From Penium margaritaceum (Eukaryota; Streptophyta; Zygnematophyceae; Desmidiales; Peniaceae), in contig SZWC01000093.1 of the NCBI GenBank assembly GCA_023375785.1, positions 306,933 through 370,932 on the forward strand: a stretch of DNA of 64,000 nucleotides. The letters run 5' to 3'. Both the position numbers and the translations under genes were made by a program. Each line of letters starts with the position of its first letter. The stretch's first letter is position 1. Positions 11,241 through 23,666 of this stretch are shown piece after piece. Under the pieces are notes generated by a model. The model had not been told where the DNA came from. It did not search any database and saw only the letters and a program-made list of their open reading frames with translations.

Positions 11241-11492
11241 AATTTTGCGACGTCCACACGTATGACATCCTGCTCGCGGCGGACTGGCTTGCGTCGCGCC
11301 AAGCGGATATATTGATCGGCGCCGGCATCCCCAGTCTCATTTTGAGTTCCGGCGTTCGATCATTCACTCCACTCTTCACTTCGCATTGACCATCTCCCCG
11401 CCCGACTCTACCCACAATCGACTCAGCTCTCACAGACACTCGACACACTCGACGGGTCACGCGGAGCTCGGCTCTCGCCCGCGGAACCATCG
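11241..11492. repeat. 252-bp direct repeat, copy 2 (right of N-gap)
   Basis: Matches 10952-11203 with a constant offset of 289 bp. If the two copies are one sequence, the gag-like ATG at 11495 lies only about 106 bp after the PR2 stop codon. Confidence 0.93.
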
Positions 11493-11494
11493 AC

Positions 11495-12166
11495 ATGGCT
11501 TGCCAGCGAGGCACCGGGACCGCGCCTCTGTCGCGGGGGGATGAACCCTCCCGACGTCAGCTACATTGCCCTGCTCTTAGCACGGGCACGGGACGCCGAC
11601 CGGCACGGACACCGACACCACCAATGGGGGTAGCGGCCCCACCACGGCCGGGTCCCACGACAAGAACACCACCGGCAAGGACACCAATATCACACACGGC
11701 TGCGACAGACGTGTCCCGACCTGGCCCTGCAGCAATAACACCTCCGACACCAGTGACGGCCACGCCAGCAGTGACTGCGGCCTCACCGCGACCCATCCCC
11801 GCCACAGGGACAACCCCGACACAAACCCCAGCACCAGCGGCGGCAATCCCACTTCGGTCCAGCCCCGCGGAAGGAACACCAACACAAGCCACGGCGCCTG
11901 CGATGAGATCGACAGGCCCATCGCAACAGAGCCCGGCCACAAGCACACCACCAACGCGGACCTTCAAGCGCTCGGAGCCCGCGGCAGGAGCGACGCAAAC
12001 AACGGCAAGAACAACCGCTACACCGACACCAAGCCCGTGAGATGGGGCCCAGGCACTGACTGCCCTAGCTCCTTCCACGGCGACGACGGCGCTCTCCCAC
12101 TCGCCGCCGACTTCGCGCGGTAGCCCAACTGGGCTACCCGTACACCCCCTGCTGGGCACAGGAAGG
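11495..12166 (+). pseudogene. N-terminal Pro/Thr-rich part of a long gag-like ORF
   Basis: From ATG 11495 the frame encodes a low-complexity Pro/Thr/Ala-rich segment (for example PPMGVAAPPRPGPTTRTPP) of about 180 residues to a TGA at 12038. The same frame then stays open, still Pro/Ser/Thr-rich, into the segment starting at 12167. Such disordered leaders occur in some retroelement Gag proteins, but no motif identifies it. The start is chosen because it is the first ATG after the upstream stop and lies just after the repeated gap flank. No function is assigned. Confidence 0.5.
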
Positions 12167-13790
12167 GTGATGGAAGGGGCAAAGACGTACCTCAAAGAAA
12201 TATCGGGGCATAGCGGGGAGCAGCCCAAGGAAGCCTTGCTTCTTGTAGTTGTGAGCAACGTCATACTCGAACTGCTGACGGAGACTCCAGAAGTGATATG
12301 CGCGGAATTCGCAAATTCACTATTCGGCACAATGTGGCAGGTGGTGCCGAAAGGAGTGGCAACGGGTGCGCTAGCCCTCGGACTGCACAAAAGGCAGGTG
12401 CAACTGCTGGAAACAGCAGGCGTAGAACGCCTCGTTTTAGCATTGCGGGAGAGCCTGAGCATCAACCCAAGGCTGGCCAGTGACATGACAGGTGTCGCGG
12501 AACTATTGGACACCGAGCGGCCGGATCCATCACTGGAGGCCGCTCGAGTGTGGTGGATCAGGGTGTGGAGGGACCAGCGGAGCACTCCGAAGAAACGTTA
12601 CGTGCATCTGCTCTAGGAGAGGGCCAGAGCCCTCACTCTATACCACGTGCACGACCAGACACCAGGATCAGCGGAGGCACCACAACGGAAATCCGCGGCG
12701 GATGAGTGGAGGTGGGGATACTTGCTCAACCTCACCTACGTGAAGTGGAGTGTTCAGTACCCGCAGGAGGAGATATCACGGCTTGCTGACACTCATGTGC
12801 CCGAGGGACGCTGGATGGAGGCTATGGAGAAGTGCTGGACGCTGACGCTCCAGAATGTATCACGCACCTGGGTGGCGACAGCGGTTGCGGTAGGACAGTG
12901 GACCGCGGTGCAAGGAAAGGGACTGCGACTCAGGCAGGCGGAGGTACGACATTGGGCCAAGGAGGCAGCGGAGATATGCCGGGAAGAGAAGAGTAAGAGG
13001 GACACGGAGGTGGAAGAGGCCGGTGAGCACGCTCAATCTACCCCTCAGCTGCAGCAGATGCAAGAACGCCTGCGGAAAGTATGGGATAAGGAGGCAATCG
13101 AGGCGGAACGGGCGGCCACGGAACCCGCGGCGACAGAGGCCCGACTGGCCCAGGAGCGGGAGGCGATGGGTGAGGTAGATAAGGAAGCTGCAGAGCAGCT
13201 TATAGGGGAAATCATGGTGGAAGCAGAAGCAGCAGTAGCCGTAGCGGAAGCAGAGGTGGCAGCAGCAGAGGCAGTAGAGGCAACGGCAGCAACGACAGAA
13301 GTAGCAGCAGCAGCAGCAGTGGCGGCAGTGACAGAGGCAGAGGTAGCGACGGCAGCAGCCACAGAGGCACAAGTAGCGACAACACAAGCAGCTGCAAAGG
13401 CAGCCAAAGCAAGAGCAATTAGCACAACGGCAGAGATAGTAAGGGGAACGATGATAGCAAGAGTAGCGGAGAGGCATGTAGCAGCAGAGGAAGGAGAGCA
13501 GACAGTGAAGAGGCACAAGGTGGGTGCCAAGCGCCACCGCCCGGACACATCTGCTTGCTCCCTCCGGTGGAAGGCACAACTCAAGGCCCGAGCGGCGGCG
13601 GTAGTGCGAAAGGCAGTAGCGACGGTTGGCCAGACCATGGTAGTAGCGCCGGCAGCGGACACCGGCCGAAGCGAAGAGTCGGAACAGACTTCCCCGGAGG
13701 AAACTACTCCCACCTCGAAAGTAAAGCGGAAGGTGGACGAGGCAACGGCCGCGGAGCCACGGAGGCAGAAAACAGCCTCAAACACACGAA
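12167..13790 (+). pseudogene. Body of the long gag-like ORF: helical domain and Ala-rich coiled segment
   Basis: The frame is shared with the preceding segment. It encodes a predicted helical region (EFANSLFGTMWQVVPKGVA; VERLVLALRESLSI), a TAG at 12614, then a Trp-containing region (EWRWGYLLNLTYVKW; GRWMEAMEKCWTLTLQNVS). A charged stretch (EREAMGEVDKEAAEQ) follows, then an Ala/Glu/Val/Thr-rich tract at 13216-13440. After that come a basic patch (VKRHKVGAKRHRPD) and a Ser/Glu/Thr-rich tail. The layout (helical N-terminal part, charged middle, basic tail) resembles Gag of plant Ty3/gypsy elements, but no zinc knuckle is seen and the assignment is inference. The long Cys/Leu-rich minus-strand ORFs opposite the Ala tract are shadows. 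Confidence 0.5.
13216..13440 (+). repeat. Ala-rich low-complexity coding repeat
   Basis: Degenerate GCAGCAGAGGCA-type triplets encode alternating Ala with Glu, Val or Thr (VAEAEVAAAEAVEATAATTE and similar). The tract is an impure trinucleotide-phase repeat inside the gag-like frame. Because it is built from GCN codons, the opposite strand also has long Cys- or Leu-rich open frames that are not genes. Confidence 0.7.
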
Positions 13791-14497
13791 GGCTCCAGCT
13801 CCAACGTTACCCCGGAGCAAGCCCAGCGGGAGGCCGCGTAAGAAGCAGAGCTCCTGATGGCAGTCTTCTGCAAGGTCCAGATGCCGGTGGAAATGGTGCC
13901 GGCCTCACTGCGGCCTGTCTTGGGGAAAACCGCTGCAGCAGCCGTCCACAAGGGGGCAGAAAAGAGACGGCGCACCGAGAAGGAGGCCGCGGTGATGGTC
14001 GTCTCCGAGACCAGTGACTCACCAGGAGAGTCAGGAGAGGAGCAGCCCATCACACGCAGCCAGGGACTACTACGGGCCCGGGAGCGGCCCCGCTGAAAAG
14101 GGAGGAGGTGATTGAGTTGCACTACATTGGCGGACACGGCAGACGACCAAGTGGCCCCACTAATACAAGGCTGCAAGACCAGTGGGATGAAGGGGATCTT
14201 CGAGTGGTTGGAATCCCTCGGCTGTTCCCTGCACCTGATTATTGGGACAGAGAGCCGCCAGTCTATGACGAGGAGAACCGCAAGAATTTTGAGGTGAGGA
14301 AGGCGGAGCAGGATGGGAGGCGAGCGCGCGGACTGCCGGCAAGAGTGCCGGAGACAAAATAAATGCGAGGGGAAGCGTGGGCAGAAAAAGCGGGGAGGAA
14401 GGGGTCCATGGAGATGCAGGACTGGCGGTTCTGGCAGACCGCCCACATCCTCCTCCGCGCCAGCAACAAGGAGCAGCAAAAGGCGAAGCGCAGAAGG
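13791..14497 (+). pseudogene. C-terminal part of the gag-like ORF, frameshifted
   Basis: Near 13770-13800 the plausible coding frame shifts. The new frame reads VTPEQAQREAA, a TAA at 13839, then EAELLMAVFCKVQMP and TEKEAAVMVVSETSDSPG to a TGA ending 14096. A further shift near 14100 leads to a charged frame (DQWDEGDLRVVGIPRL; YDEENRKNFEVRKAEQDG). That frame is broken by TAA at 14360 and continues (MEMQDWRFWQTAHILLRASN) until 'KRRRAQLW', where the 11-bp satellite begins. The highly charged composition fits a Gag C-terminal region before a zinc knuckle, but no knuckle follows: the satellite cuts it off. Frame choices at the shifts are made by eye. Confidence 0.4.
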
Positions 14498-15410
14498 GCG
14501 CAACTATGGCGCAACGAAGGCGCAACTAGAGGGCAAGTAGGGCGCAACTAGGGCGCAACTAGGGAGCAACAAAGGCGCAACTAGGGGGCAAGTAGGGCAC
14601 AAGTAGGACGCAACTAGGACGCAACTAGGGTACAACTAGGGCATAGCTAGTGGCCAACTGAGGCGCAACTAGGGCGCAAGTAGGGCGCCAATAGGGCGTA
14701 CATAGGGTGCAACAAGGGCGCAATAAGGGCGCAACTAGGGCGCAACTAGGACGCATCTAGGGCGCAAAAAGGGCGCATCTAGGGCGCGATGAGGGCGCAA
14801 GTAGGACGCAGGTAGGGCGCAACTAGGGCACAACTAAGGCGAAACTAGGGCGCAACTAGGGCGCAACTAGGGCGCAACTAGGGCGCAACTAGGGCGAAAC
14901 AATGGTGCAACTAGTGCGCAAGTAGGGCTTAAGTAGGGCGCAAGTAGGGTGCAACTACGGCAGATGTGGAACTCAACTAGAGCGTAACAAGGGTGCAACT
15001 AGTGCAAAACTTGAGCGCAACGAGGGTGCAACGAGGGTACAACGAGGGTGCAACGAGGGCGCAACAAGGGCGCAACAAGGGTGCAACTACGGCGCAACTA
15101 GGGTGAAACTGGGGTGAAACTAGGGCGCAACTAGGGTGCAACTAGGGCGCAACTAGGGCACAACTAGGGTATAACTAGAGTGCAACTAGGGCGCAACTCG
15201 GTTGCAACTAGGGCACAACTAAGGCGTAACTAAGGCGCAAGTAGGGCATAACTAGGACGCAGCTAGGGTGTAACTAGGGTACAACTAGGGCGTAACTAGT
15301 GCCCAACTGAGGTGCAACTAGGGTGAGAGTAGGGCGCAAGTAGGGCGCAACTAGGGCGCCCGGGCGCAACAAGGGCGCAACGAGGCCGCAACCAGGACAC
15401 AACTAACTAG

Positions 15411-18281
15411 GGCGCAACTAGGGCGGAACTAGGGCGCAACTAGGGCGGAACTAGGGCGCAACTAGGGCGGAACTAGGGCGCAACTAGGGCGGAACTAGGG
15501 CGCAACTAGGGCGGAACTAGGGCGCAACTAGGGCGGAACTAGGGCGCAACTAGGGCGGAACTAGGGCGCAACTAGGGCGGAACTAGGGCGCAACTAGGGC
15601 GGAACTAGGGCGCAACTAGGGCGGAACTAGGGCGCAACTAGGGCGGAACTAGGGCGCAACTAGGGCGGAACTAGGGCGCAACTAGGGCGGAACTAGGGCG
15701 CAACTAGGGCGGAACTAGGGCGCAACTAGGGCGGAACTAGGGCGCAACTAGGGCGGAACTAGGGCGCAACTAGGGCGGAACTAGGGCGCAACTAGGGCGG
15801 AACTAGGGCGCAACTAGGGCGGAACTAGGGCGCAACTAGGGCGGAACTAGGGCGCAACTAGGGCGGAACTAGGGCGCAACTAGGGCGGAACTAGGGCGCA
15901 ACTAGGGCGGAACTAGGGCGCAACTAGGGCGGAACTAGGGCGCAACTAGGGCGGAACTAGGGCGCAACTAGGGCGGAACTAGGGCGCAACTAGGGCGGAA
16001 CTAGGGCGCAACTAGGGCGGAACTAGGGCGCAACTAGGGCGGAACTAGGGCGCAACTAGGGCGGAACTAGGGCGCAACTAGGGCGGAACTAGGGCGCAAC
16101 TAGGGCGGAACTAGGGCGCAACTAGGGCGGAACTAGGGCGCAACTAGGGCGGAACTAGGGCGCAACTAGGGCGGAACTAGGGCGCAACTAGGGCGGAACT
16201 AGGGCGCAACTAGGGCGGAACTAGGGCGCAACTAGGGCGGAACTAGGGCGCAACTAGGGCGGAACTAGGGCGCAACTAGGGCGGAACTAGGGCGCAACTA
16301 GGGCGGAACTAGGGCGCAACTAGGGCGGAACTAGGGCGCAACTAGGGCGGAACTAGGGCGCAACTAGGGCGGAACTAGGGCGCAACTAGGGCGGAACTAG
16401 GGCGCAACTAGGGCGGAACTAGGGCGCAACTAGGGCGGAACTAGGGCGCAACTAGGGCGGAACTAGGGCGCAACTAGGGCGGAACTAGGGCGCAACTAGG
16501 GCGGAACTAGGGCGCAACTAGGGCGGAACTAGGGCGCAACTAGGGCGGAACTAGGGCGCAACTAGGGCGGAACTAGGGCGCAACTAGGGCGGAACTAGGG
16601 CGCAACTAGGGCGGAACTAGGGCGCAACTAGGGCGGAACTAGGGCGCAACTAGGGCGGAACTAGGGCGCAACTAGGGCGGAACTAGGGCGCAACTAGGGC
16701 GGAACTAGGGCGCAACTAGGGCGGAACTAGGGCGCAACTAGGGCGGAACTAGGGCGCAACTAGGGCGGAACTAGGGCGCAACTAGGGCGGAACTAGGGCG
16801 CAACTAGGGCGGAACTAGGGCGCAACTAGGGCGGAACTAGGGCGCAACTAGGGCGGAACTAGGGCGCAACTAGGGCGGAACTAGGGCGCAACTAGGGCGG
16901 AACTAGGGCGCAACTAGGGCGGAACTAGGGCGCAACTAGGGCGGAACTAGGGCGCAACTAGGGCGGAACTAGGGCGCAACTAGGGCGGAACTAGGGCGCA
17001 ACTAGGGCGGAACTAGGGCGCAACTAGGGCGGAACTAGGGCGCAACTAGGGCGGAACTAGGGCGCAACTAGGGCGGAACTAGGGCGCAACTAGGGCGGAA
17101 CTAGGGCGCAACTAGGGCGGAACTAGGGCGCAACTAGGGCGGAACTAGGGCGCAACTAGGGCGGAACTAGGGCGCAACTAGGGCGGAACTAGGGCGCAAC
17201 TAGGGCGGAACTAGGGCGCAACTAGGGCGGAACTAGGGCGCAACTAGGGCGGAACTAGGGCGCAACTAGGGCGGAACTAGGGCGCAACTAGGGCGGAACT
17301 AGGGCGCAACTAGGGCGGAACTAGGGCGCAACTAGGGCGGAACTAGGGCGCAACTAGGGCGGAACTAGGGCGCAACTAGGGCGGAACTAGGGCGCAACTA
17401 GGGCGGAACTAGGGCGCAACTAGGGCGGAACTAGGGCGCAACTAGGGCGGAACTAGGGCGCAACTAGGGCGGAACTAGGGCGCAACTAGGGCGGAACTAG
17501 GGCGCAACTAGGGCGGAACTAGGGCGCAACTAGGGCGGAACTAGGGCGCAACTAGGGCGGAACTAGGGCGCAACTAGGGCGGAACTAGGGCGCAACTAGG
17601 GCGGAACTAGGGCGCAACTAGGGCGGAACTAGGGCGCAACTAGGGCGGAACTAGGGCGCAACTAGGGCGGAACTAGGGCGCAACTAGGGCGGAACTAGGG
17701 CGCAACTAGGGCGGAACTAGGGCGCAACTAGGGCGGAACTAGGGCGCAACTAGGGCGGAACTAGGGCGCAACTAGGGCGGAACTAGGGCGCAACTAGGGC
17801 GGAACTAGGGCGCAACTAGGGCGGAACTAGGGCGCAACTAGGGCGGAACTAGGGCGCAACTAGGGCGGAACTAGGGCGCAACTAGGGCGGAACTAGGGCG
17901 CAACTAGGGCGGAACTAGGGCGCAACTAGGGCGGAACTAGGGCGCAACTAGGGCGGAACTAGGGCGCAACTAGGGCGGAACTAGGGCGCAACTAGGGCGG
18001 AACTAGGGCGCAACTAGGGCGGAACTAGGGCGCAACTAGGGCGGAACTAGGGCGCAACTAGGGCGGAACTAGGGCGCAACTAGGGCGGAACTAGGGCGCA
18101 ACTAGGGCGGAACTAGGGCGCAACTAGGGCGGAACTAGGGCGCAACTAGGGCGGAACTAGGGCGCAACTAGGGCGGAACTAGGGCGCAACTAGGGCGGAA
18201 CTAGGGCGCAACTAGGGCGGAACTAGGGCGCAACTAGGGCGGAACTAGGGCGCAACTAGGGCGGAACTAGGGCGCAACTAG
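15411..18281 (+). repeat. 22-bp higher-order array, about 130 perfect copies
   Basis: Two 11-mers, GGCGCAACTAG and GGCGGAACTAG, alternate for 2871 bp, which is exactly 261 11-mers. No deviation is visible, while the flanking 11-mers vary every few units. Confidence 0.95.
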
Positions 18282-19039
18282 GGCGTAGCTAGTGCCCAAC
18301 TGATGCACAACTAGGGCGCAAGTAGGCGCCAATAAGGCGCAAGTAGAGCGCAACTAGGGTGCAACTAGGGCGCAACTAGGACGCAACTAGGGCGCAACTA
18401 GTGCGTAACTAGGGTACAACTAGGGTGCAAGGACACAACTAGGGCACAACTAGGGCGCCCGGGCGCAACAAGGGCGCAACTAGGGGGTAACTACAGCACA
18501 ACTATGGCGCAACTAGGATGCAACTAGGGCATAACTAGGGCAGAACCAGGACGCAACTAGGGTGCAACTAGGGTGCAACTAGTGTGCAACTAGGGCGCAA
18601 CTAGGGCGCGACTATGACGCGACTAGGGCGCGACTTGGGCGCAACGAGGGTGCAACTAGGGCGCAACTAGGGCGCAACTATGGCACAACTAGGTTGCAAT
18701 AAGGGCGTAACTGGGGCAACTAGGGCGCAACTACGGCGCAACTAGGGCGCAACTAGGGTACAACTAGGGCGCAACTAGGGCGCAACTAGGGCGCGACTAG
18801 GGCGTGACTTGTGCGCAACTAGGGAGCAACTAGGGCGCGACTAGGACGCAACTAGGGCGCAACTATGGTGCAACTAGGGAGCAACTAGGGTGCAACTAAG
18901 GCGCAACTAGGGCGCAACTAAGCGTAACTATGGCAAAAACAGGGTACAAGTAGGATGCAACTAGGGCGCAACTAGGGTAAAACTAGGGTGTAGCTAGTGC
19001 CCAACTGAGGCGCAACTAGGGCGCAAGTAGGGCGCCAAT

Positions 19040-21945
19040 ATGGCGTAAGTAGGGTGCAATAAGGGCGCAAGAAGGGCGCAACTATGACGCATCTAAAGCG
19101 CAAGGAGGGCGCAACTAGGGGCGCGACTAGGGCGCAAGAAGGGCGCAGGTAGAGTGCAACTAGGGCACAACTAAGGCGCAACTAGTGCGCAACTAGGGCG
19201 CAACTCAGGCGCAACGAGGGCGCAACTAGGGTGCAACTAGGACACAACTAGGGCGCAACTAGGGCGCAACTAGGACGCAACTAGGGCGCAACTAGGATAC
19301 AACTAGGGCGCAACAAGGGCGCAACGAGGCTGCAACCACGACACAACTAACTAGGGCGCAACTAGGGTGCAACTAGGGCGCAACTAGGGCGCAGCTAGGG
19401 CGCAACTAAGGCGCAACTAGGGCGCAACAAAGGCGCAACTAGGGGGCAAGTAGGGCACAAGTATGACGCAACTAGGGTGCAACTAGGGTACAACTAGGGC
19501 GTAGCTAGTGGCCAACTGAGGCGCAACTAGGGCGCAAGTAGGGCACTAATAGGGCGTAAGTAGGGTGCAATAAGGGCGCAAGAAGGGCGCAACTAGGACG
19601 CATCTAAAGCGCAAGGAGGGCGCAACTAGGGGCGCGACTAGGGCGCAAGAAGGGCGCAGGTAGAGTGCAACTAGGGCACAACTAAGGCGCAACTAGTGCG
19701 CAACTAGGGCGCAACTCAGGCGCAACGAGGGCGCAACTAGGGTGCAACTAGGACACAACTAGGGCGCAACTAGGGCGCAACTAGGACGCAACTAGGGCGC
19801 AACTAGGATACAACTAGGGCGCAACAAGGGCGCAACGAGGCTGCAACCACGACACAACTAACTAGGGCGCAACTAGGGTGCAACTAGGGCGCAACTAGGG
19901 CGCAGCTAGGGCGCAACTAAGGCGCAACTAGGGCGCAACAAAGGCGCAACTAGGGGGCAAGTAGGGCACAAGTATGACGCAACTAGGGTGCAACTAGGGT
20001 ACAACTAGGGCGTAGCTAGTGGCCAACTGAGGCGCAACTAGGGCGCAAGTAGGGCACTAATAGGGCGTAAGTAGGGTGCAATAAGGGCGCAAGAAGGGCG
20101 CAACTAGGACGCATCTAAAGCGCAAGGAGGGCGCAACTAGGGGCGCGACTAGGGCGCAAGAAGGGCGCAGGTAGAGTGCAACTAGGGCACAACTAAGGCG
20201 CAACTAGTGCGCAACTAGGGCGCAACTCAGGCGCAACGAGGGCGCAACTAGGGTGCAACTAGGACACAACTAGGGCGCAACTAGGGCGCAACTAGGACGC
20301 AACTAGGGCGCAACTAGGATACAACTAGGGCGCAACAAGGGCGCAACGAGGCTGCAACCACGACACAACTAACTAGGGCGCAACTAGGGTGCAACTAGGG
20401 CGCAACTAGGGCGCAGCTAGGGCGCAACTAAGGCGCAACTAGGGCGCAACAAAGGCGCAACTAGGGGGCAAGTAGGGCACAAGTATGACGCAACTAGGGT
20501 GCAACTAGGGTACAACTAGGGCGTAGCTAGTGGCCAACTGAGGCGCAACTAGGGCGCAAGTAGGGCACTAATAGGGCGTAAGTAGGGTGCAATAAGGGCG
20601 CAAGAAGGGCGCAACTAGGACGCATCTAAAGCGCAAGGAGGGCGCAACTAGGGGCGCGACTAGGGCGCAAGAAGGGCGCAGGTAGAGTGCAACTAGGGCA
20701 CAACTAAGGCGCAACTAGTGCGCAACTAGGGCGCAACTCAGGCGCAACGAGGGCGCAACTAGGGTGCAACTAGGACACAACTAGGGCGCAACTAGGGCGC
20801 AACTAGGACGCAACTAGGGCGCAACTAGGATACAACTAGGGCGCAACAAGGGCGCAACGAGGCTGCAACCACGACACAACTAACTAGGGCGCAACTAGGG
20901 TGCAACTAGGGCGCAACTAGGGCGCAGCTAGGGCGCAACTAAGGCGCAACTAGGGCGCAACAAAGGCGCAACTAGGGGGCAAGTAGGGCACAAGTATGAC
21001 GCAACTAGGGTGCAACTAGGGTACAACTAGGGCGTAGCTAGTGGCCAACTGAGGCGCAACTAGGGCGCAAGTAGGGCACTAATAGGGCGTAAGTAGGGTG
21101 CAATAAGGGCGCAAGAAGGGCGCAACTAGGACGCATCTAAAGCGCAAGGAGGGCGCAACTAGGGGCGCGACTAGGGCGCAAGAAGGGCGCAGGTAGAGTG
21201 CAACTAGGGCACAACTAAGGCGCAACTAGTGCGCAACTAGGGCGCAACTCAGGCGCAACGAGGGCGCAACTAGGGTGCAACTAGGACACAACTAGGGCGC
21301 AACTAGGGCGCAACTAGGACGCAACTAGGGCGCAACTAGGATACAACTAGGGCGCAACAAGGGCGCAACGAGGCTGCAACCACGACACAACTAACTAGGG
21401 CGCAACTAGGGTGCAACTAGGGCGCAACTAGGGCGCAGCTAGGGCGCAACTAAGGCGCAACTAGGGCGCAACAAAGGCGCAACTAGGGGGCAAGTAGGGC
21501 ACAAGTATGACGCAACTAGGGTGCAACTAGGGTACAACTAGGGCGTAGCTAGTGGCCAACTGAGGCGCAACTAGGGCGCAAGTAGGGCACTAATAGGGCG
21601 TAAGTAGGGTGCAATAAGGGCGCAAGAAGGGCGCAACTAGGACGCATCTAAAGCGCAAGGAGGGCGCAACTAGGGGCGCGACTAGGGCGCAAGAAGGGCG
21701 CAGGTAGAGTGCAACTAGGGCACAACTAAGGCGCAACTAGTGCGCAACTAGGGCGCAACTCAGGCGCAACGAGGGCGCAACTAGGGTGCAACTAGGACAC
21801 AACTAGGGCGCAACTAGGGCGCAACTAGGACGCAACTAGGGCGCAACTAGGATACAACTAGGGCGCAACAAGGGCGCAACGAGGCTGCAACCACGACACA
21901 ACTAACTAGGGCGCAACTAGGGTGCAACTAGGGCGCAACTAGGGC
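19040..21945 (+). repeat. 511-bp higher-order repeat, about 5.7 copies
   Basis: The marker CAACTCAGGCGCAACGAG recurs at 19201, 19712, 20223, 20734, 21245 and 21756, always exactly 511 bp apart. Copies 2-6 look identical. The first copy differs slightly at its left end (around 19036-19090), so the regular block begins there. Each unit carries one 'TAGCTAGTGGCCAACTGAGG' phrase. It ends near 21945, where the monomers become irregular again. Confidence 0.93.
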
Positions 21946-22491
21946 GCAACTAGGCTGCAATTAGGGCGCAACTGGGGGCAACTAGGGCGCAACTAGGGTG
22001 CAACTATGGCACAACTAGGGTACAACTAGGGCGCAACTAGGGTGTAACTAGGACGCAACTAGGGTGCAACAAGGGCACAACTAGGGCGCAAGTAGGGCGC
22101 AACTAGGGCGCAACTAAGGCGAACTAGGGCACAAATAGGGCACAAGTAGGACGCAACTAGGGCGCAACTAGGGTACAACTAGGGCGTAGCTAGTACCCAA
22201 CAAGGGCGCAACTTGGACGCGAGTAGGGTACAAGGGCGTAAGTATAATGCAACTTGTGCGCAACCAGGGCGCAACTAGGGCGCAACTACGGCAACACTAG
22301 GGCGCAACTAGGGCGCAACTAGGGTGCAAGTAGGGCGCAACTAGGGTGCAACTTGGGCACAAGTAGGGCGCAAGTTAGACGCAACTAGGGCGCAACTAGT
22401 GCACAAGTAGGGCGTAGCTAGTGCCCAACTGAGGCGCAACTAGGGCACAAGTAGGGCGCCAGTAGGGTGTATGTAGGGTGCAATAAGGACG

Positions 22492-22689
22492 CAATTGGGG
22501 TGCTACTGGGGGCAACTAGGGCGCAACTAGGGCTCAAATAGGGCGCAACTAGGGCACAATCAGGGCGCAACTAGGGCGCAACTAAGGCACAACTAGGGCG
22601 CAATTGGGGTGCTACTGGGGGCAACTAGGGCGCAACTAGGGCTCAAATAGGGCGCAACTAGGGCACAATCAGGGCGCAACTAGGGCGCA
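22492..22689 (+). repeat. 98-bp tandem duplication in the 11-bp array
   Basis: A segment beginning CAATTGGGGTGCTACTGGGG occurs at 22492 and again at about 22590, with the intervening units in the same order. Confidence 0.8.
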
Positions 22690-23666
22690 ACTAGGGCGCA
22701 ACGAGGGCGCAACGAGGGTGCAACTAGGGCGCAACTAGGGTGCAACTCGGGCGCAACTAGGGCGCAACTAGGGCGCAACGAGGGCGCAACGAGGGTGCAA
22801 CTAGGGCGCAACTAGGGTGCAACTCGGGCGCAACTAGGGCGCAACTAGGGCGCAACGAGGGCGCAACGAGGGTGCAACTAGGGCGCAACTAGGGTGCAAC
22901 TCGGGCGCAACTAGGGCGCAACTAGGGCGCAACGAGGGCGCAACGAGGGTGCAACTAGGGCGCAACTAGGGTGCAACTCGGGCGCAACTAGGGCGCAACT
23001 AGGGCGCAACGAGGGCGCAACGAGGGTGCAACTAGGGCGCAACTAGGGTGCAACTCGGGCGCAACTAGGGCGCAACTAGGGCGCAACGAGGGCGCAACGA
23101 GGGTGCAACTAGGGCGCAACTAGGGTGCAACTCGGGCGCAACTAGGGCGCAACTAGGGCGCAACGAGGGCGCAACGAGGGTGCAACTAGGGCGCAACTAG
23201 GGTGCAACTCGGGCGCAACTAGGGCGCAACTAGGGCGCAACGAGGGCGCAACGAGGGTGCAACTAGGGCGCAACTAGGGTGCAACTCGGGCGCAACTAGG
23301 GCGCAACTAGGGCGCAACGAGGGCGCAACGAGGGTGCAACTAGGGCGCAACTAGGGTGCAACTCGGGCGCAACTAGGGCGCAACTAGGGCGCAACGAGGG
23401 CGCAACGAGGGTGCAACTAGGGCGCAACTAGGGTGCAACTCGGGCGCAACTAGGGCGCAACTAGGGCGCAACGAGGGCGCAACGAGGGTGCAACTAGGGC
23501 GCAACTAGGGTGCAACTCGGGCGCAACTAGGGCGCAACTAGGGCGCAACGAGGGCGCAACGAGGGTGCAACTAGGGCGCAACTAGGGTGCAACTCGGGCG
23601 CAACTAGGGCGCAACTAGGGCGCAACGAGGGCGCAACGAGGGTGCAACTAGGGCGCAACTAGGGTG
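22690..23666 (+). repeat. 77-bp higher-order repeat, about 12.7 copies
   Basis: Seven 11-mers repeat as a block. The marker CAACTCGGGCGCAAC recurs every 77 bp (22743, 22820 and onward) with no differences visible. Units alternate CAACTAG, CAACGAG and CAACTCG endings. Confidence 0.92.

Noticed and set aside
12860-13785. Cys- or Ala/Thr-rich minus-strand ORFs opposite the gag-like frame
   Set aside because: They mirror the GCN-codon Ala tract on the + strand and show no domain of their own.
7137-14497. LTRs and a primer-binding site bounding island 1
   Set aside because: No direct terminal repeat, TG...CA ends or TGGTATCAGAG-like primer-binding site was found. Satellite abuts the coding sequence on both sides.
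22690-23666. Regular short repeats resembling a CRISPR array
   Set aside because: There are no unique spacers; the blocks are head-to-tail 11-mers in a eukaryotic satellite.
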